Of a stretch of 64,000 nucleotides of DNA, positions 42,895-52,900 are shown in pieces. Both the position numbers and the translations under genes were made by a program. The DNA comes from Planctomycetota bacterium (lineage in GTDB: Bacteria > Planctomycetota > SZUA-567 > H5-PLA8), in the NCBI GenBank assembly GCA_027493525.1, contig JAOSKN010000003.1, forward strand, positions 1,946,467-2,010,466, given 5' to 3'. Numbering within the stretch: position 1 is the stretch's first letter; every line of letters starts with the position of its first letter. The notes under the pieces were generated by a model. The model saw nothing but the letters and a program-made list of their open reading frames with translations. It did no database searches and was not told the origin of the DNA.

Positions 42895-44635
42895 TGCAAG
42901 GACATATAATTTAATAGACGAGCCATGGATTCCCGTGCTCTGGCGAGATGGCCACGCGGAGCGCGTGGGAATTGGGAGCGCACTAACCAACGCGGGGAAG
43001 ATTCGTCAGATCGCGGCTTCGAACCCGATGGACAACGTCTCACTCCTGCGCTTCCTGCTGGCCGTGCAGCAGTGGTGCAAACCCGACACGAAAACGGAAC
43101 TGGAGAAGCCGGCAAACACCGGACTTCAAGGCATCCCGCAGGATTGGCTGGGCAATCTGAGCCTGCATAAGGATGCGTTCGCCCTCCTCGGCGACGGTCA
43201 ACGGTTCTATCAAGATATCTCGTTGCAGAACAAGGAACGCCGCCCCATCGCAGACCTTTTCGTCGAGTTTCCGGGCGCCGATTCCGTGAACCACATGCGC
43301 CATGTTGTGCATGATGGTTCCTACGGGTTCTGCCCCGCCTGCTGCGCGCTCGGTATCTTGCGTTTCTCTGTCTGGGCATCCGCCAACAGGTTTTACCCCG
43401 CTTCAGTGAATCCGGGGTCTGCCGCCTACGCGATGATCGAAGAGAAGAACCTGCTTCAAACTCTGCGCGCCAATCTACCGCGAACCCAAGCCGCCTCTGC
43501 CCCGCCGCAAGCTCCGTGGCTGCTCACCGCTCCCCCTACAGCGCCTGACGACGTCGCCCGTCTGGCGTGGCGTCCGCGCAAACTGTGGTTGAACGTCGGG
43601 GACCGTCCGGGCTCGTGCGCCTACTGCGGAAGCAACGGATTGTTGATCGAAAGTCTGCAAAACGAAGGAGGCTGGTCCACGCCCGCTACCGACGGCCAGC
43701 AGCTCGGAAAGGACGTCTTGGCCGAGTTCCAGAAAATCAACATTGCTTACAAGTCGAAAAAATCAGCCGAGCGCAAGCTGGCCGACAAAGTGGTCAAGGT
43801 CGCGCAACTCATCCGAAAATGCAGAATGGCGGCGCTTGGTGCAGCCGACTCCCAAGCCACCGGTGCGCCCAATCCAGAAACCGACGAACAGAAAATCGCC
43901 CGCGTCTTCCACCAGCTTTTCGCTGCGGGCGATCAGGAATCGATCAAGGAACTGATCAAGAAGGTTGCCAAAGAAGAAGCTCCTCATTTGAGCGAGAGCG
44001 ACATGCAGGTCAAAAAGTTCTGGGATGAGGACCCGCACCTGCTGAAAGACGCGGAAGCTCTCGGCTTGCCCGACTTAAATGCGGATGCGGGCATCCAGGC
44101 AAGCAGGTTCTGGCGCGACGCCCTCCGTCTTCGCGGTCAACGCCAAGGCAAAGTAACCGCCATCGGTCCTGTCGTAAACAAATTCACGTTTCAAGACGCC
44201 ACAAGCGTGTCCGTTCCGGATGAGGCGACGAATCAGCGCGTTGAGCGCTCCGCAAACATTCGCAACGGCCTGAGCGGACTCGTCAAGTACACCACGCCCA
44301 ACCGCGATCGCCAGCACCCTGAAATCCATGCGGCCACTGTGCTGGCGACTCCCGACGCCGAAACCCGCGTGCAGGCGACATTGATATCGAAATCCGACGA
44401 CGAAGTCCTTCTTTGCGAAATCTACGAGCCGGTCGTCGGACAAATTGTCGGATCCACGGCCAAAGGCTCGCCCTTGCGCCGTCGCGCGGCGAAACAACAT
44501 GCGCTGGCCCTGCTCAGCAAGAATATCAATGAAATCGTAGACAAGGCGAACCAGCCAGCCGGGGCGGCTGAGGGCGACGCACAGGAAAAGCCCGCCAAAA
44601 CCAAGCGCGGCCGCAAGGAGAAAGGTGAGGCATGA
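42884..44635 (+). CDS. casA: Cas8e (Cse1/CasA), large Cascade subunit
   Basis: 583 residues, somewhat longer than the usual 500. The N-terminus (TYNLIDEPWIPVLWRDG, GKIRQIAASNPMDNVSLLRFLLA) is typical Cse1. Two CxxC pairs (GFCPACCAL; SCAYCGSNG) may bind zinc. The C-terminal four-helix region is followed by a basic tail (KTKRGRKEKGEA). In Cascade this subunit recognises the PAM and, in standard systems, recruits Cas3. Here no cas3 exists in the window, so the recruitment surface may be unused. Start GTG 42884, preceded by a G-rich ribosome site and overlapping the small HTH gene. It overlaps cse2 by 4 bases. Confidence 0.93.
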   Translation: MRNNARTYNLIDEPWIPVLWRDGHAERVGIGSALTNAGKIRQIAASNPMDNVSLLRFLLAVQQWCKPDTKTELEKPANTGLQGIPQDWLGNLSLHKDAFALLGDGQRFYQDISLQNKERRPIADLFVEFPGADSVNHMRHVVHDGSYGFCPACCALGILRFSVWASANRFYPASVNPGSAAYAMIEEKNLLQTLRANLPRTQAASAPPQAPWLLTAPPTAPDDVARLAWRPRKLWLNVGDRPGSCAYCGSNGLLIESLQNEGGWSTPATDGQQLGKDVLAEFQKINIAYKSKKSAERKLADKVVKVAQLIRKCRMAALGAADSQATGAPNPETDEQKIARVFHQLFAAGDQESIKELIKKVAKEEAPHLSESDMQVKKFWDEDPHLLKDAEALGLPDLNADAGIQASRFWRDALRLRGQRQGKVTAIGPVVNKFTFQDATSVSVPDEATNQRVERSANIRNGLSGLVKYTTPNRDRQHPEIHAATVLATPDAETRVQATLISKSDDEVLLCEIYEPVVGQIVGSTAKGSPLRRRAAKQHALALLSKNINEIVDKANQPAGAAEGDAQEKPAKTKRGRKEKGEA

Positions 44636-45249
44636 GCCTGACCGAAGAATTCATCCGCAAGCTTGAGAGCCTCAAGGAAGGCGAACGATCCTTGCTGCGC
44701 CGTCATCTAGGCAAGCCGTTGCATGAATCGCTGGCGGGCTTCGACTTGTTTACGGGCCTCTGGTGGCCGCTGCGCGAGAGAGCCCAGAATGCGCCCAGCC
44801 GCGAAACCAGTTGGCTTGTCGCCAAACTCTTCTGCGCCCGCTCGATTCCCCACAAACGCCGGCAGAGCAATGACGACGCGACACACCGCTTGGCCACGAT
44901 TTTGGGCCGCATCGAGCGCCGCGAGCACAGTGGCGAATACGAGCAGAAGCGCTTTCGCGACCGCTTTGACGCCCTGCTCTGCGCCACGCTGGATACCATC
45001 GAGCCGCACCTTGACCGGACGCTGGGGCTTGTCCGCGTGGCTCACGGCAAGAACAAGATGCTGGTTCCCGGCCTCGACTGGGCGCAACTGCTGGACGACC
45101 TCTGGCAGTGGGAGCGCTTCGAGAAACGTTGGTTGAACGAAGACGACCGGGAAGCCGATATCCGCGACATACGTGATGAATGGGCGGAGCACTACCTCAC
45201 AGCCAAGGAAGAACAAACCGCGACAGCAAAAGGAGAAAGTCCATGCTGA
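44632..45249 (+). CDS. casB: Cse2 (CasB), small Cascade subunit
   Basis: 205 residues, all-helical and basic in places, longer than the usual 160-180. Family features: LTEEFIRKLESLKEGERSLLRRHLGKPL at the start, FDLFTGLWWPL, and the R-rich ERREHSGEYEQKRFRDRFDALL helix near the middle. Two copies normally line the belly of Cascade and stabilise the displaced strand. It overlaps cas8e by ATGA and cas7e by 7 bases, so the three are translated as a tight unit. The C-terminus is acidic and extended relative to familiar members. Confidence 0.9.
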   Translation: MSLTEEFIRKLESLKEGERSLLRRHLGKPLHESLAGFDLFTGLWWPLRERAQNAPSRETSWLVAKLFCARSIPHKRRQSNDDATHRLATILGRIERREHSGEYEQKRFRDRFDALLCATLDTIEPHLDRTLGLVRVAHGKNKMLVPGLDWAQLLDDLWQWERFEKRWLNEDDREADIRDIRDEWAEHYLTAKEEQTATAKGESPC

Positions 45250-46346
45250 TTGAGATTCACATGATCCAGAACCACAGTCCGGCGAACCTCAACCGCGACG
45301 ACCTGGGCGCCCCCAAGACGTGCATCTTCGGCGGTGTCACTCGCGCCCGTATCTCCAGCCAGTGCCTAAAGCGCAGCATCCGACGCAGTCAGGAGTTTGC
45401 CGAAGCTCTCGAAAAGGATGGCGGCGTTCGCACCCGCCGCCTTGCCACAAAGATCGTCGAGGCTAGTGATGGTAAATCGACCGAAGCCAAGATTCTCAAG
45501 GTTTTTGATGAATGTGGCGTGAAGACCCATAAAGACGGCGACAAATTCGACATCCTCTTCTTCCTGCCTCAGTCCGCCATCAACGAGATGGGCGAGGCGG
45601 TCAAAGCGAACAAACCCGACCTCGGTAAGGAATTCGCCGACATCACCAAGAAGTTTGTCCAGACTCCCGACATCGCCCTCTGCGGCCGCATGACCGAGTT
45701 CGCCGCCACCGGCGCGTTCAAAGACCTCGCGGGCAAGCTCACGGTCGAAGCCGCGCTGTCCGCCGCGCACGCCCTCTCCACCCACGCCGTCACCAACGAG
45801 GTGGACTACTTCACGGCTGCTGACGATGTACCTGGTCCCGACGCTGGCGCAGCCCATCCAGGCGAAGCCCTCTTCAATTCGGCCTGCTTCTACAAGCACT
45901 TCGCCATCGACTTCGACCAGTTGAAGAAGAACCTCGGTGGCAATGACGACCTCGCCAAAAAAACCGTCAAGTGCTTCCTCGAAGGCGCCGCCAAGGCCAA
46001 CCCTTCTGGCAAGCAGCACTCGTTTGCGGCCTTCAACTGTCCCGACGCCATTCTCGTCGAAGTCAAACAGAGCAACAAGCCCGTGAGCTACGCCAACGCC
46101 TTTGCCGACCCGGTGGTTCCGGAGAAGTCAGAGCGCGGCCTGGTCGGTGAGAGTGTCGCCAAACTCGCCGCCTACGCCAACGACCTTATCACCGGCTATG
46201 GCATCGAGGCCACGCGCTTCTTCTTCTCGCCCAACGGGCGTTTCAAGCTGGAACCCACCATCGAAGGCCTGAAGGTGGATGGCAAATTTGACGACTTCGT
46301 CACGGCCGTCATGAAAGCCGTCAAGGCCCCCGCGGAGGCCAGGTGA
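45243..46346 (+). CDS. casC: Cas7e (Cse4/CasC), Cascade backbone subunit
   Basis: 367 residues, normal length. Typical start: IEIHMIQNHSPANLNRDDLGAPKTCIFGGVTRARISSQ, with the RNA-binding motif and the SSQCLKRSIRR stretch. The middle contains ALSAAHALSTHAVTNEVDYFTA, and the end GYGIEATRFFFSPNGR. Six copies form the helical backbone that holds the crRNA guide. ATG 45243 is used; the frame from 45180 is a shadow over cse2. It ends one base into the cas5 start (TGATG). Confidence 0.95.
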   Translation: MLIEIHMIQNHSPANLNRDDLGAPKTCIFGGVTRARISSQCLKRSIRRSQEFAEALEKDGGVRTRRLATKIVEASDGKSTEAKILKVFDECGVKTHKDGDKFDILFFLPQSAINEMGEAVKANKPDLGKEFADITKKFVQTPDIALCGRMTEFAATGAFKDLAGKLTVEAALSAAHALSTHAVTNEVDYFTAADDVPGPDAGAAHPGEALFNSACFYKHFAIDFDQLKKNLGGNDDLAKKTVKCFLEGAAKANPSGKQHSFAAFNCPDAILVEVKQSNKPVSYANAFADPVVPEKSERGLVGESVAKLAAYANDLITGYGIEATRFFFSPNGRFKLEPTIEGLKVDGKFDDFVTAVMKAVKAPAEAR

Positions 46347-47545
46347 TGCCCGAACCTCACACGCTGTTTCTGCGGTTGGAGGGGCCGTTGCAGGCTTGGG
46401 GCGATACGTCCAAGTTCGTCATCCGCCGCACGATGGAAGCGCCCACGAAATCCGGCGTGCTGGGCCTCCTCGCCTGCGCGATGGGCGTTACGCGCGACAA
46501 GCAGGCCGAGGAGTTCAAGCGCCTCAACGCGCTGCGCATGGGCGTGCGCATTGACCGCCCCGGCACCCGCTGGTGGGATTACCACACCGTCGGCGCGCGC
46601 ATCGGCCTCACCACGGCCGCCGGCGGCGTCAAAACCGGCGCGCAAGGCACCCTCATCACCCGCCGCGAGTACCTCGCCGACGCCAGCTTCCTTGTTGCCC
46701 TTCAGGGCGATGAGGCGCTGGTCAGAGAAGTGGCGAGTGCCCTGAGTAAGCCCGTGTGGCCGCTTTTTCTTGGCCGCAAGTCGTGTACGCCTTCCGTGCC
46801 CGTGCTGGTCTTGCACAAGCTGGAAGAAGGCAAGTTTGAACCCCGCATCGAACAGGGCATCTCGTTGGAGGACGCGCTGAAATGCATCCCATGGCAGCCG
46901 CGCTTCAAGAGCCTTGACAAACCGCCAAAGGAACTCGCCTGCATTCTAGAGTGGCGGGCCACCGCAGCCCAGCCCGAAGCACCCGGCGACGCCGAAGTCT
47001 GGTACGATCTGCCCGTGGCCTACACCGGCGTCGCCCCCGTGCATCAGGCCCGGTTCGTTACCCGATGCACGCTGACTGTCGGCGAGAACGGCGTGCCCGT
47101 CCCGCTCGACAACAAAAACAAGCCCATCCCGCTGCTCACCAGCGTCTCGCGTCCATCACGCCCCCGCGCAAACTACACCAGCAATGAGTGGAAGGACAAA
47201 CGCAGGCAGCGTCTTGCCAGGGACCACGGCCTCTGCGTCTTCTGCAAAGCGCCGGCCAACACCGTCCAGCACATCACCTACCGCAATGCGGGGGGCAGCG
47301 AGGTTGTAGAAAAAGAACTGGCCTCGCTTTGTCGCCTGTGCCACGACGCCTGCACCATGCTTGAGTACGGCGAGGGCATGACGATGGACCGCATCGACCC
47401 GACGCACCCCAAGTGGCGCGACCAGATCATCGCCAAGCGCGATGAAATCCGGAAGTTCCGCAGCGTCGAAGGCCGCCGCCGCGCGCTGGCCCGCGCGCCG
47501 GAACGGGACAAGAAGGCGCTGGAAGAACTCGACGAGGAGGAGTAG
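46346..47545 (+). CDS. casD: Cas5e with a C-terminal HNH nuclease domain (Cas5-HNH)
   Basis: 399 residues; ordinary Cas5e has about 220-240. Residues 1-265 are Cas5e (LFLRLEGPLQAWGDTSKF, RRTMEAPTKSGVLGLLACAMG, WWDYHTVGARIG, ITRREYLADASFLVAL). About 280-345 is an HNH domain: C297-x2-C300, then VQHITY with candidate catalytic H309, GGSEVVEKELASL, and C329-x2-C332-H333. Most relatives read HH or DH at the first histidine pair; here it is Q308-H309. A charged helical tail ends in an acidic run. Cas5e caps the crRNA 5' handle near the PAM, so the nuclease sits at the Cascade head. With cas3 absent, the HNH is the likely target-cleaving activity. ATG 46346 overlaps the cas7e stop by one base; GTG 46343 is also possible. 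Confidence 0.95.
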   Translation: MPEPHTLFLRLEGPLQAWGDTSKFVIRRTMEAPTKSGVLGLLACAMGVTRDKQAEEFKRLNALRMGVRIDRPGTRWWDYHTVGARIGLTTAAGGVKTGAQGTLITRREYLADASFLVALQGDEALVREVASALSKPVWPLFLGRKSCTPSVPVLVLHKLEEGKFEPRIEQGISLEDALKCIPWQPRFKSLDKPPKELACILEWRATAAQPEAPGDAEVWYDLPVAYTGVAPVHQARFVTRCTLTVGENGVPVPLDNKNKPIPLLTSVSRPSRPRANYTSNEWKDKRRQRLARDHGLCVFCKAPANTVQHITYRNAGGSEVVEKELASLCRLCHDACTMLEYGEGMTMDRIDPTHPKWRDQIIAKRDEIRKFRSVEGRRRALARAPERDKKALEELDEEE

Positions 47546-47547
47546 CC

Positions 47548-48582
47548 GTGTACCATTCGCATCTGCTTATCAACACCGGGGACAACCCCGACCGCGTCGA
47601 TTGGCAGCGCACGCGAGCGTGGCTGCGCAACCTCTACCGCGTTCACCAGCGCCTGTGCATGGCATTTCCAGACAAGGACAAGTCACTTGCCGGAAAGTCG
47701 GAGGCCGAGCACTTCGCAGAATACTGCAAGCCCTTCACGCCTTTCCAGATTCACAAGGACGACCCGTTTCAACAGGCCGACGAAGATTGCGCCTCGCCGG
47801 ATGTGCATCAACCGCGTTCGCCATACACCGGTTTTCTCTACCGCATTGACTACCCGGTAATCGGTTCCCTGCGCAGACCCGTGATCGTGGTTCAGTCCGC
47901 CAATCGTCCGGACTGGGACCACGCCTTCGGCCTCAACCCCGGCAGCGGCGCGCACCGCAACGGAGACACCCCGCCCAAACCTCCCAAAGGCAACGCCGAC
48001 TTTCTGCTGGCCGCACCACCCCAGGTTCGCGAAATTGACATCGACGCGGATACCGAAAAGCTGGTCTTGAAGTCCGGGGAATTCGCACACGAAGCAAAGC
48101 CCGGTGACCAACTCTGGTTCATCCTGCGCGCCAACGTCGTTGAAACCCGTACCGGAAACGACGGCAAGAAGGGCCGCCACCGCCTGCGTATTGACGAAGA
48201 AATCATGAATGCCTGCAAAGACGCGAAAACTGATGAAGAACGCCTCGAAGCAAACCAAAAAATCGAACAGGCCCGCCGCCAAGTCCACCTCGACTGGCTC
48301 AGAAAGAAGCTCGGCGACGCTGCCGAACTTGTCGTCAAGACCATCAATGAACCCAAGCCCGAACGCGAACACCCGTTCATCGAAACCGGCTGGGCTCACG
48401 CCTCGCGCGGCGACTACGACAAGGGCGGCAAGACTCCCAAAGAAGATATGCGGTGGTGGGCCGTCACCTACACGGGAAAGCTGACGGTCCAAGACCCCGC
48501 CAAACTGCGTTCCTTGATTCACTCCGGCATCGGCCCCGCCAAGGCTTTCGGCTTCGGGCTGCTCTCCGTCGCGCGGGCATGA
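47548..48582 (+). CDS. casE: Cas6e (Cse3/CasE), crRNA-processing endoribonuclease, enlarged
   Basis: 344 residues, much longer than the 200-230 of well-known Cas6e. The general-base histidine is likely H33 in LYRVHQRLCMAFPD. FLYRIDYP and VVQSANRPDW are present, and the C-terminal glycine-rich loop is complete (GIGPAKAFGFGLLSVAR). The extra length comes partly from a charged helical insert (about 218-252) and from long loops with K/P-rich and acidic stretches. It cuts the repeat RNA of the neighbouring array and stays bound to the 3' hairpin. The GTG start lies 2 bp after the cas5 stop. The insertions may be specific to this HNH-type Cascade. Confidence 0.92.
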   Translation: MYHSHLLINTGDNPDRVDWQRTRAWLRNLYRVHQRLCMAFPDKDKSLAGKSEAEHFAEYCKPFTPFQIHKDDPFQQADEDCASPDVHQPRSPYTGFLYRIDYPVIGSLRRPVIVVQSANRPDWDHAFGLNPGSGAHRNGDTPPKPPKGNADFLLAAPPQVREIDIDADTEKLVLKSGEFAHEAKPGDQLWFILRANVVETRTGNDGKKGRHRLRIDEEIMNACKDAKTDEERLEANQKIEQARRQVHLDWLRKKLGDAAELVVKTINEPKPEREHPFIETGWAHASRGDYDKGGKTPKEDMRWWAVTYTGKLTVQDPAKLRSLIHSGIGPAKAFGFGLLSVARA

Positions 48583-48683
48583 AGACCTTGGCGCGGATGA
48601 AACAAGCCGGGAAACTTGCCTCAAGCCGGGCGGGCGATCCTCCGATAAGCCGGAATAGCACATAACCGACCGGAGGGACCGCC

Positions 48684-49697
48684 GTGCGCCACCTCCATAT
48701 CCTCCCCCGCTTCGGCGACCGCTGGAGCCATCTCTACCTCGAACGCGGCACCCTGGAAAAAGAATCCAACTCGCTCTCCCTGACCGACAAGGAGGGCGTC
48801 ACGCCCATCCCCATCGACCAGCTCGCCGTCCTCTTGCTCGGACCCGGCACGAAGGTCACGCAGGCCGCCATGAAGCTCCTCGCCGACAACAACTGCCTGG
48901 TCTGTTGGACCGGCGAGGAGGGCGTGCGGCTCTATGCTCATTCGACCGGCGGCACGCACAGCGCTCACCGGCTGCTGCGGCAGGCGCGGCTGTACTGCGA
49001 CGAGACCGAACGGCTTCGCGTGGTTCGCCGCCTCTTCCAGAAGCGTTTTCCCGAGCCCATCCCCGTGGGCGCTACGCCCGAACAGGTCCGCGGCATGGAA
49101 GGCGCCCGCGTGCGCGCCGCGTATCGGCGCCTGGCCGGGCAACACGGCGTCGAATGGAAGGGCCGCTCCTACGACCAGGAGCGCTGGGATCATGCCGACC
49201 CGCTCAACCGCGCGCTCTCGGTGGCCAACTCATGCCTGTACGGCGTCTCGCACGCCGCGATCCTCTCGGCCGGATACTCGCCGGCCATCGGTTTCATCCA
49301 CGTGGGCAAGATGCTGAGCTTCGTCTACGACGTCGCGGACCTGTACAAGACCGAGCTTACGGTGCCGGCGGCGTTCCAGGCCGTGGCGCATTCGAAGGAA
49401 GATTTGGAGCGCCGGGTGCGGCGTCTGTGCCGGGATCTGTTCTATCGAGAGAAGCTCATGGACCGCATGCTGCCGGACATCGCGGAGGTGCTGAATGCTG
49501 GTGATGATCTTGAAGAGCGTCCCGGCGAGCTTGCGGGGCGCGCTGTCACGCTGGCTGGTCGAACCGGAGACTGGCCTGTTTTTGGGGAACCCAACGGCCC
49601 GGATTCGGGACGAGCTTTGGAAGCTGGCGGTGGCGAAGGCGGGCGGCCGGGGGAGAGTGATCCAGATTTGGAACTACCCCTGTCCGCAGGGCTATAA
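48684..49697 (+). CDS. cas1: Cas1e integrase
   Basis: 337 residues, slightly over the usual 300. Metal-binding active-site residues align with type I-E Cas1: E139 (GMEGARVRAAY), H206 (GFIHVGKMLSF) and D219 (VYDVADLYKTE). GTG 48684 is preceded by CGGAGGGA. Together with Cas2 it inserts new spacers at the leader end of the array. The final 67 codons run in a different frame over the first 67 codons of cas2 and are low in complexity (AGGGEGGRPGE), so the functional protein probably ends near residue 275-300; the long overlap is unusual but may be tolerated. A 101-bp gap separates it from cas6e. Confidence 0.93.
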   Translation: MRHLHILPRFGDRWSHLYLERGTLEKESNSLSLTDKEGVTPIPIDQLAVLLLGPGTKVTQAAMKLLADNNCLVCWTGEEGVRLYAHSTGGTHSAHRLLRQARLYCDETERLRVVRRLFQKRFPEPIPVGATPEQVRGMEGARVRAAYRRLAGQHGVEWKGRSYDQERWDHADPLNRALSVANSCLYGVSHAAILSAGYSPAIGFIHVGKMLSFVYDVADLYKTELTVPAAFQAVAHSKEDLERRVRRLCRDLFYREKLMDRMLPDIAEVLNAGDDLEERPGELAGRAVTLAGRTGDWPVFGEPNGPDSGRALEAGGGEGGRPGESDPDLELPLSAGL

Positions 49698-49824
49698 GTA
49701 TCGTGGCTGGGGTGCGGGGGTAACGGGGCGGCGGTTCGTGAACATGGAAGGCTTGGCGCTGGTTCGTCGCAAGCGGCAGCGTAAGAAACGGCAGGCGTCG
49801 GATGCCGCGCCTGGAGACCGGTAG
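49495..49824 (+). CDS. cas2: Cas2e
   Basis: 109 residues, normal length for the type I-E form. Family features: MLVMILKSVPASLRGALSRWLVEPETGLFLG at the start and the strand with AGGRGRVIQIWNYPCPQGYKYRGWG. A basic tail follows (RRKRQRKKR). It forms the dimeric bridge between two Cas1 dimers during spacer capture. It starts inside cas1 with a 203-base overlap, in another frame, and ends directly before the CRISPR leader. Confidence 0.93.
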   Translation: MLVMILKSVPASLRGALSRWLVEPETGLFLGNPTARIRDELWKLAVAKAGGRGRVIQIWNYPCPQGYKYRGWGAGVTGRRFVNMEGLALVRRKRQRKKRQASDAAPGDR

Positions 49825-49914
49825 CTCTTTGACAATTGAAGAGGTCGTTCCCTAAGATAGGGTGAACGCGCGAGGGGTAGTGTACTCGCGCGCTGTTTTG
49901 GTGTAGATGTTGGA
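49825..49914 (+). promoter_or_regulatory. CRISPR leader with promoter
   Basis: 90 bp between cas2 and the first repeat. TTGACA at 49829-49834, an 18-bp spacer and TAAGAT at 49853-49858 form a plausible promoter transcribing the array. The short inverted pair cgcgcga/tcgcgcg near 49868-49892 could be a host-factor or integrase recognition element. Confidence 0.65.
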
Positions 49915-52900
49915 GTCTTCCCCACGCTCGTGGGGGTGAACCGGGGAGCGGGCTATTCGATCACGCACGCAACCCGTCTTCCCCACGCTCGTGGGGGTGA
50001 ACCGCGTGATGCGAGAGGCCCAGCGGGGCATGTGAAGTCTTCCCCACGCTCGTGGGGGTGAACCGAAGGCCGGGCGGCGGGTGCGGGAATTCGTTTTGTC
50101 TTCCCCACGCTCGTGGGGGTGAACCGCGCGCATAGGGATAGGCGTTCGCCTCGTTCGGGTCTTCCCCACGCTCGTGGGGGTGAACCGATCCTGCTTTCCA
50201 CGTGGATCGAGCGGCTGGAGTCTTCCCCACGCTCGTGGGGGTGAACCGACAGGGATCTGGTTGCGTCGGCTGGCGGCGCAGTCTTCCCCACGCTCGTGGG
50301 GGTGAACCGCTCGCCGACGCGCTCAAGCTCATCGAAGCCAAGTCTTCCCCACGCTCGTGGGGGTGAACCGGCCCGACGCCGCGTGCCGGCTGCTGCTCTC
50401 GAATCCGTCTTCCCCACGCTCGTGGGGGTGAACCGGGCGCACACGCTTTCTTTATGTCTCCAATTAAGTCTTCCCCACGCTCGTGGGGGTGAACCAGTAT
50501 TGCCATGGCCTTGATAAATTCCGGTTTAGTCTTCCCCACGCTCGTGGGGGTGAACCGAAGGGGTGATAAAATGAGTACCTTGTATTTCGGTCTTCCCCAC
50601 GCTCGTGGGGGTGAACCGTTCGCGCAGCTGGTCACGGACGCGCGCGCCGGGTCTTCCCCACGCTCGTGGGGGTGAACCGCTCGGGGTCGGCGTTGCCGCC
50701 CGTCGGGTAAAGTCTTCCCCACGCTCGTGGGGGTGAACCGGCATCACCGTCATGTTGACACTCAAGTACGTGGTCTTCCCCACGCTCGTGGGGGTGAACC
50801 GGCGTGGGGCAAGGCCAAGGCGATTCGTGAGGCGTCTTCCCCACGCTCGTGGGGGTGAACCGGATGAATCCGATCCCGCGCTGGCCGAACGAGTGTCTTC
50901 CCCACGCTCGTGGGGGTGAACCGGGCCGCACGAAGGCCGAATCCAAAGTTCCGAAGTCTTCCCCACGCTCGTGGGGGTGAACCGCTCCGGCGTGCCCAGC
51001 ATGCCGGCGTGAAGTCTTCCCCACGCTCGTGGGGGTGAACCGCGCCGCGCGGCCATCGAGGCGCGCAAGGAATGGTCTTCCCCACGCTCGTGGGGGTGAA
51101 CCCCGGCCGCGGAGTGAGCCTGAAGACGCGCGGGCGTCTTCCCCACGCTCGTGGGGGTGAACCCACCGAAGGCGCGCCCAGGTTCGCCGCGAAGATGTCT
51201 TCCCCACGCTCGTGGGGGTGAACCCATCCGTGGAAAGCTGGATGCGGTTCTTGAGGCGTCTTCCCCACGCTCGTGGGGGTGAACCGAGTGGCAAACCTCC
51301 ACGCCGCCGACCTGCGCGGTCTTCCCCACGCTCGTGGGGGTGAACCGAGCGCGATCCTGGGTTGGGTCACGGCGCTGTTGTCTTCCCCACGCTCGTGGGG
51401 GTGAACCGGTCGTGCTGCTCGAACGCTTCGATACCGCCGGGTCTTCCCCACGCTCGTGGGGGTGAACCGAACTCGGCCATGCGCTACTGCCCCAGCCCGC
51501 GGTCTTCCCCACGCTCGTGGGGGTGAACCGCACCGCCCGCACGCCCGCCGTCTGCTCCTCCGGTCTTCCCCACGCTCGTGGGGGTGAACCGAAAACCATT
51601 GTGTTCCCGGCATAGGCACACGAGTCTTCCCCACGCTCGTGGGGGTGAACCGCTCATCCTCGCGGTCCTCCTCGCGCGGGCGCCGTCTTCCCCACGCTCG
51701 TGGGGGTGAACCGAACCCGTCAGGATTCGCGGCCGGCTCATCCACGTCTTCCCCACGCTCGTGGGGGTGAACCGATCTCGAAGAGCAGGGTTTCTTCCGC
51801 CGCGCTGTCTTCCCCACGCTCGTGGGGGTGAACCGGAGTAGGCCCGGGGCGGCTGCGCCGACCCGGGGTCTTCCCCACGCTCGTGGGGGTGAACCGGCGG
51901 CGACGAGCGCGGCGAAGCCGGAGGCCTTGTCTTCCCCACGCTCGTGGGGGTGAACCGCTGGGGAATCCGACCCTGAAACCCATGAAGGAGTCTTCCCCAC
52001 GCTCGTGGGGGTGAACCCGCCGGCTCCGCGCTCAGCGCGACCAGCCTGCCCACGGCGTCTTCCCCACGCTCGTGGGGGTGAACCGGCGGCGCAGCAGCGC
52101 GACGTGGGCCGCGTGATGTCTTCCCCACGCTCGTGGGGGTGAACCGCCGCGCGTGCTCGCCGTCGAGGATGATCCGATGTCTTCCCCACGCTCGTGGGGG
52201 TGAACCGAAGAGGAAAGATTAAATAATAAAGATAATGAAGTCTTCCCCACGCTCGTGGGGGTGAACCGAGTTCCGCGGCAAGGCTTTTTTCGAGGCGGCC
52301 GTCTTCCCCACGCTCGTGGGGGTGAACCGCGGCACATGAGCGAGTGGATGAGGGATCGCACGTCTTCCCCACGCTCGTGGGGGTGAACCGGTTCGGCTCA
52401 TGGCGCTGCAATCGGGAATCGTGTCTTCCCCACGCTCGTGGGGGTGAACCGGAGCTGAAACGATGGCCAGAAACGATAAGCCGGTCTTCCCCACGCTCGT
52501 GGGGGTGAACCGCACCGATTAAGGCCCTATACTCTGCGTTAAAAGTCTTCCCCACGCTCGTGGGGGTGAACCGGCGGGCTGGTCGAGCCGGCGGACGAGC
52601 AGCTCGTCTTCCCCACGCTCGTGGGGGTGAACCGCCGCCAGTGGCACCCGGCGTGAGGTTCGGGGGGTCTTCCCCCACGCTCGTGGGGGTGAACCGCAGA
52701 TCGAGGCGCGCCTCCGCGGCGTCTCCGCGTCTTCCCCACGCTCGTGGGGGTGAACCGTAGCCGGCCTCGATCCGGATCTCCACGAGCTGGTCTTCCCCAC
52801 GCTCGTGGGGGTGAACCGTGGAACGGCGAGAGCGTCATCCAATACACCCGGTCTTCCCCACGCTCGTGGGGGTGAACCGAAGATGTACAAAGGCGAGGGT

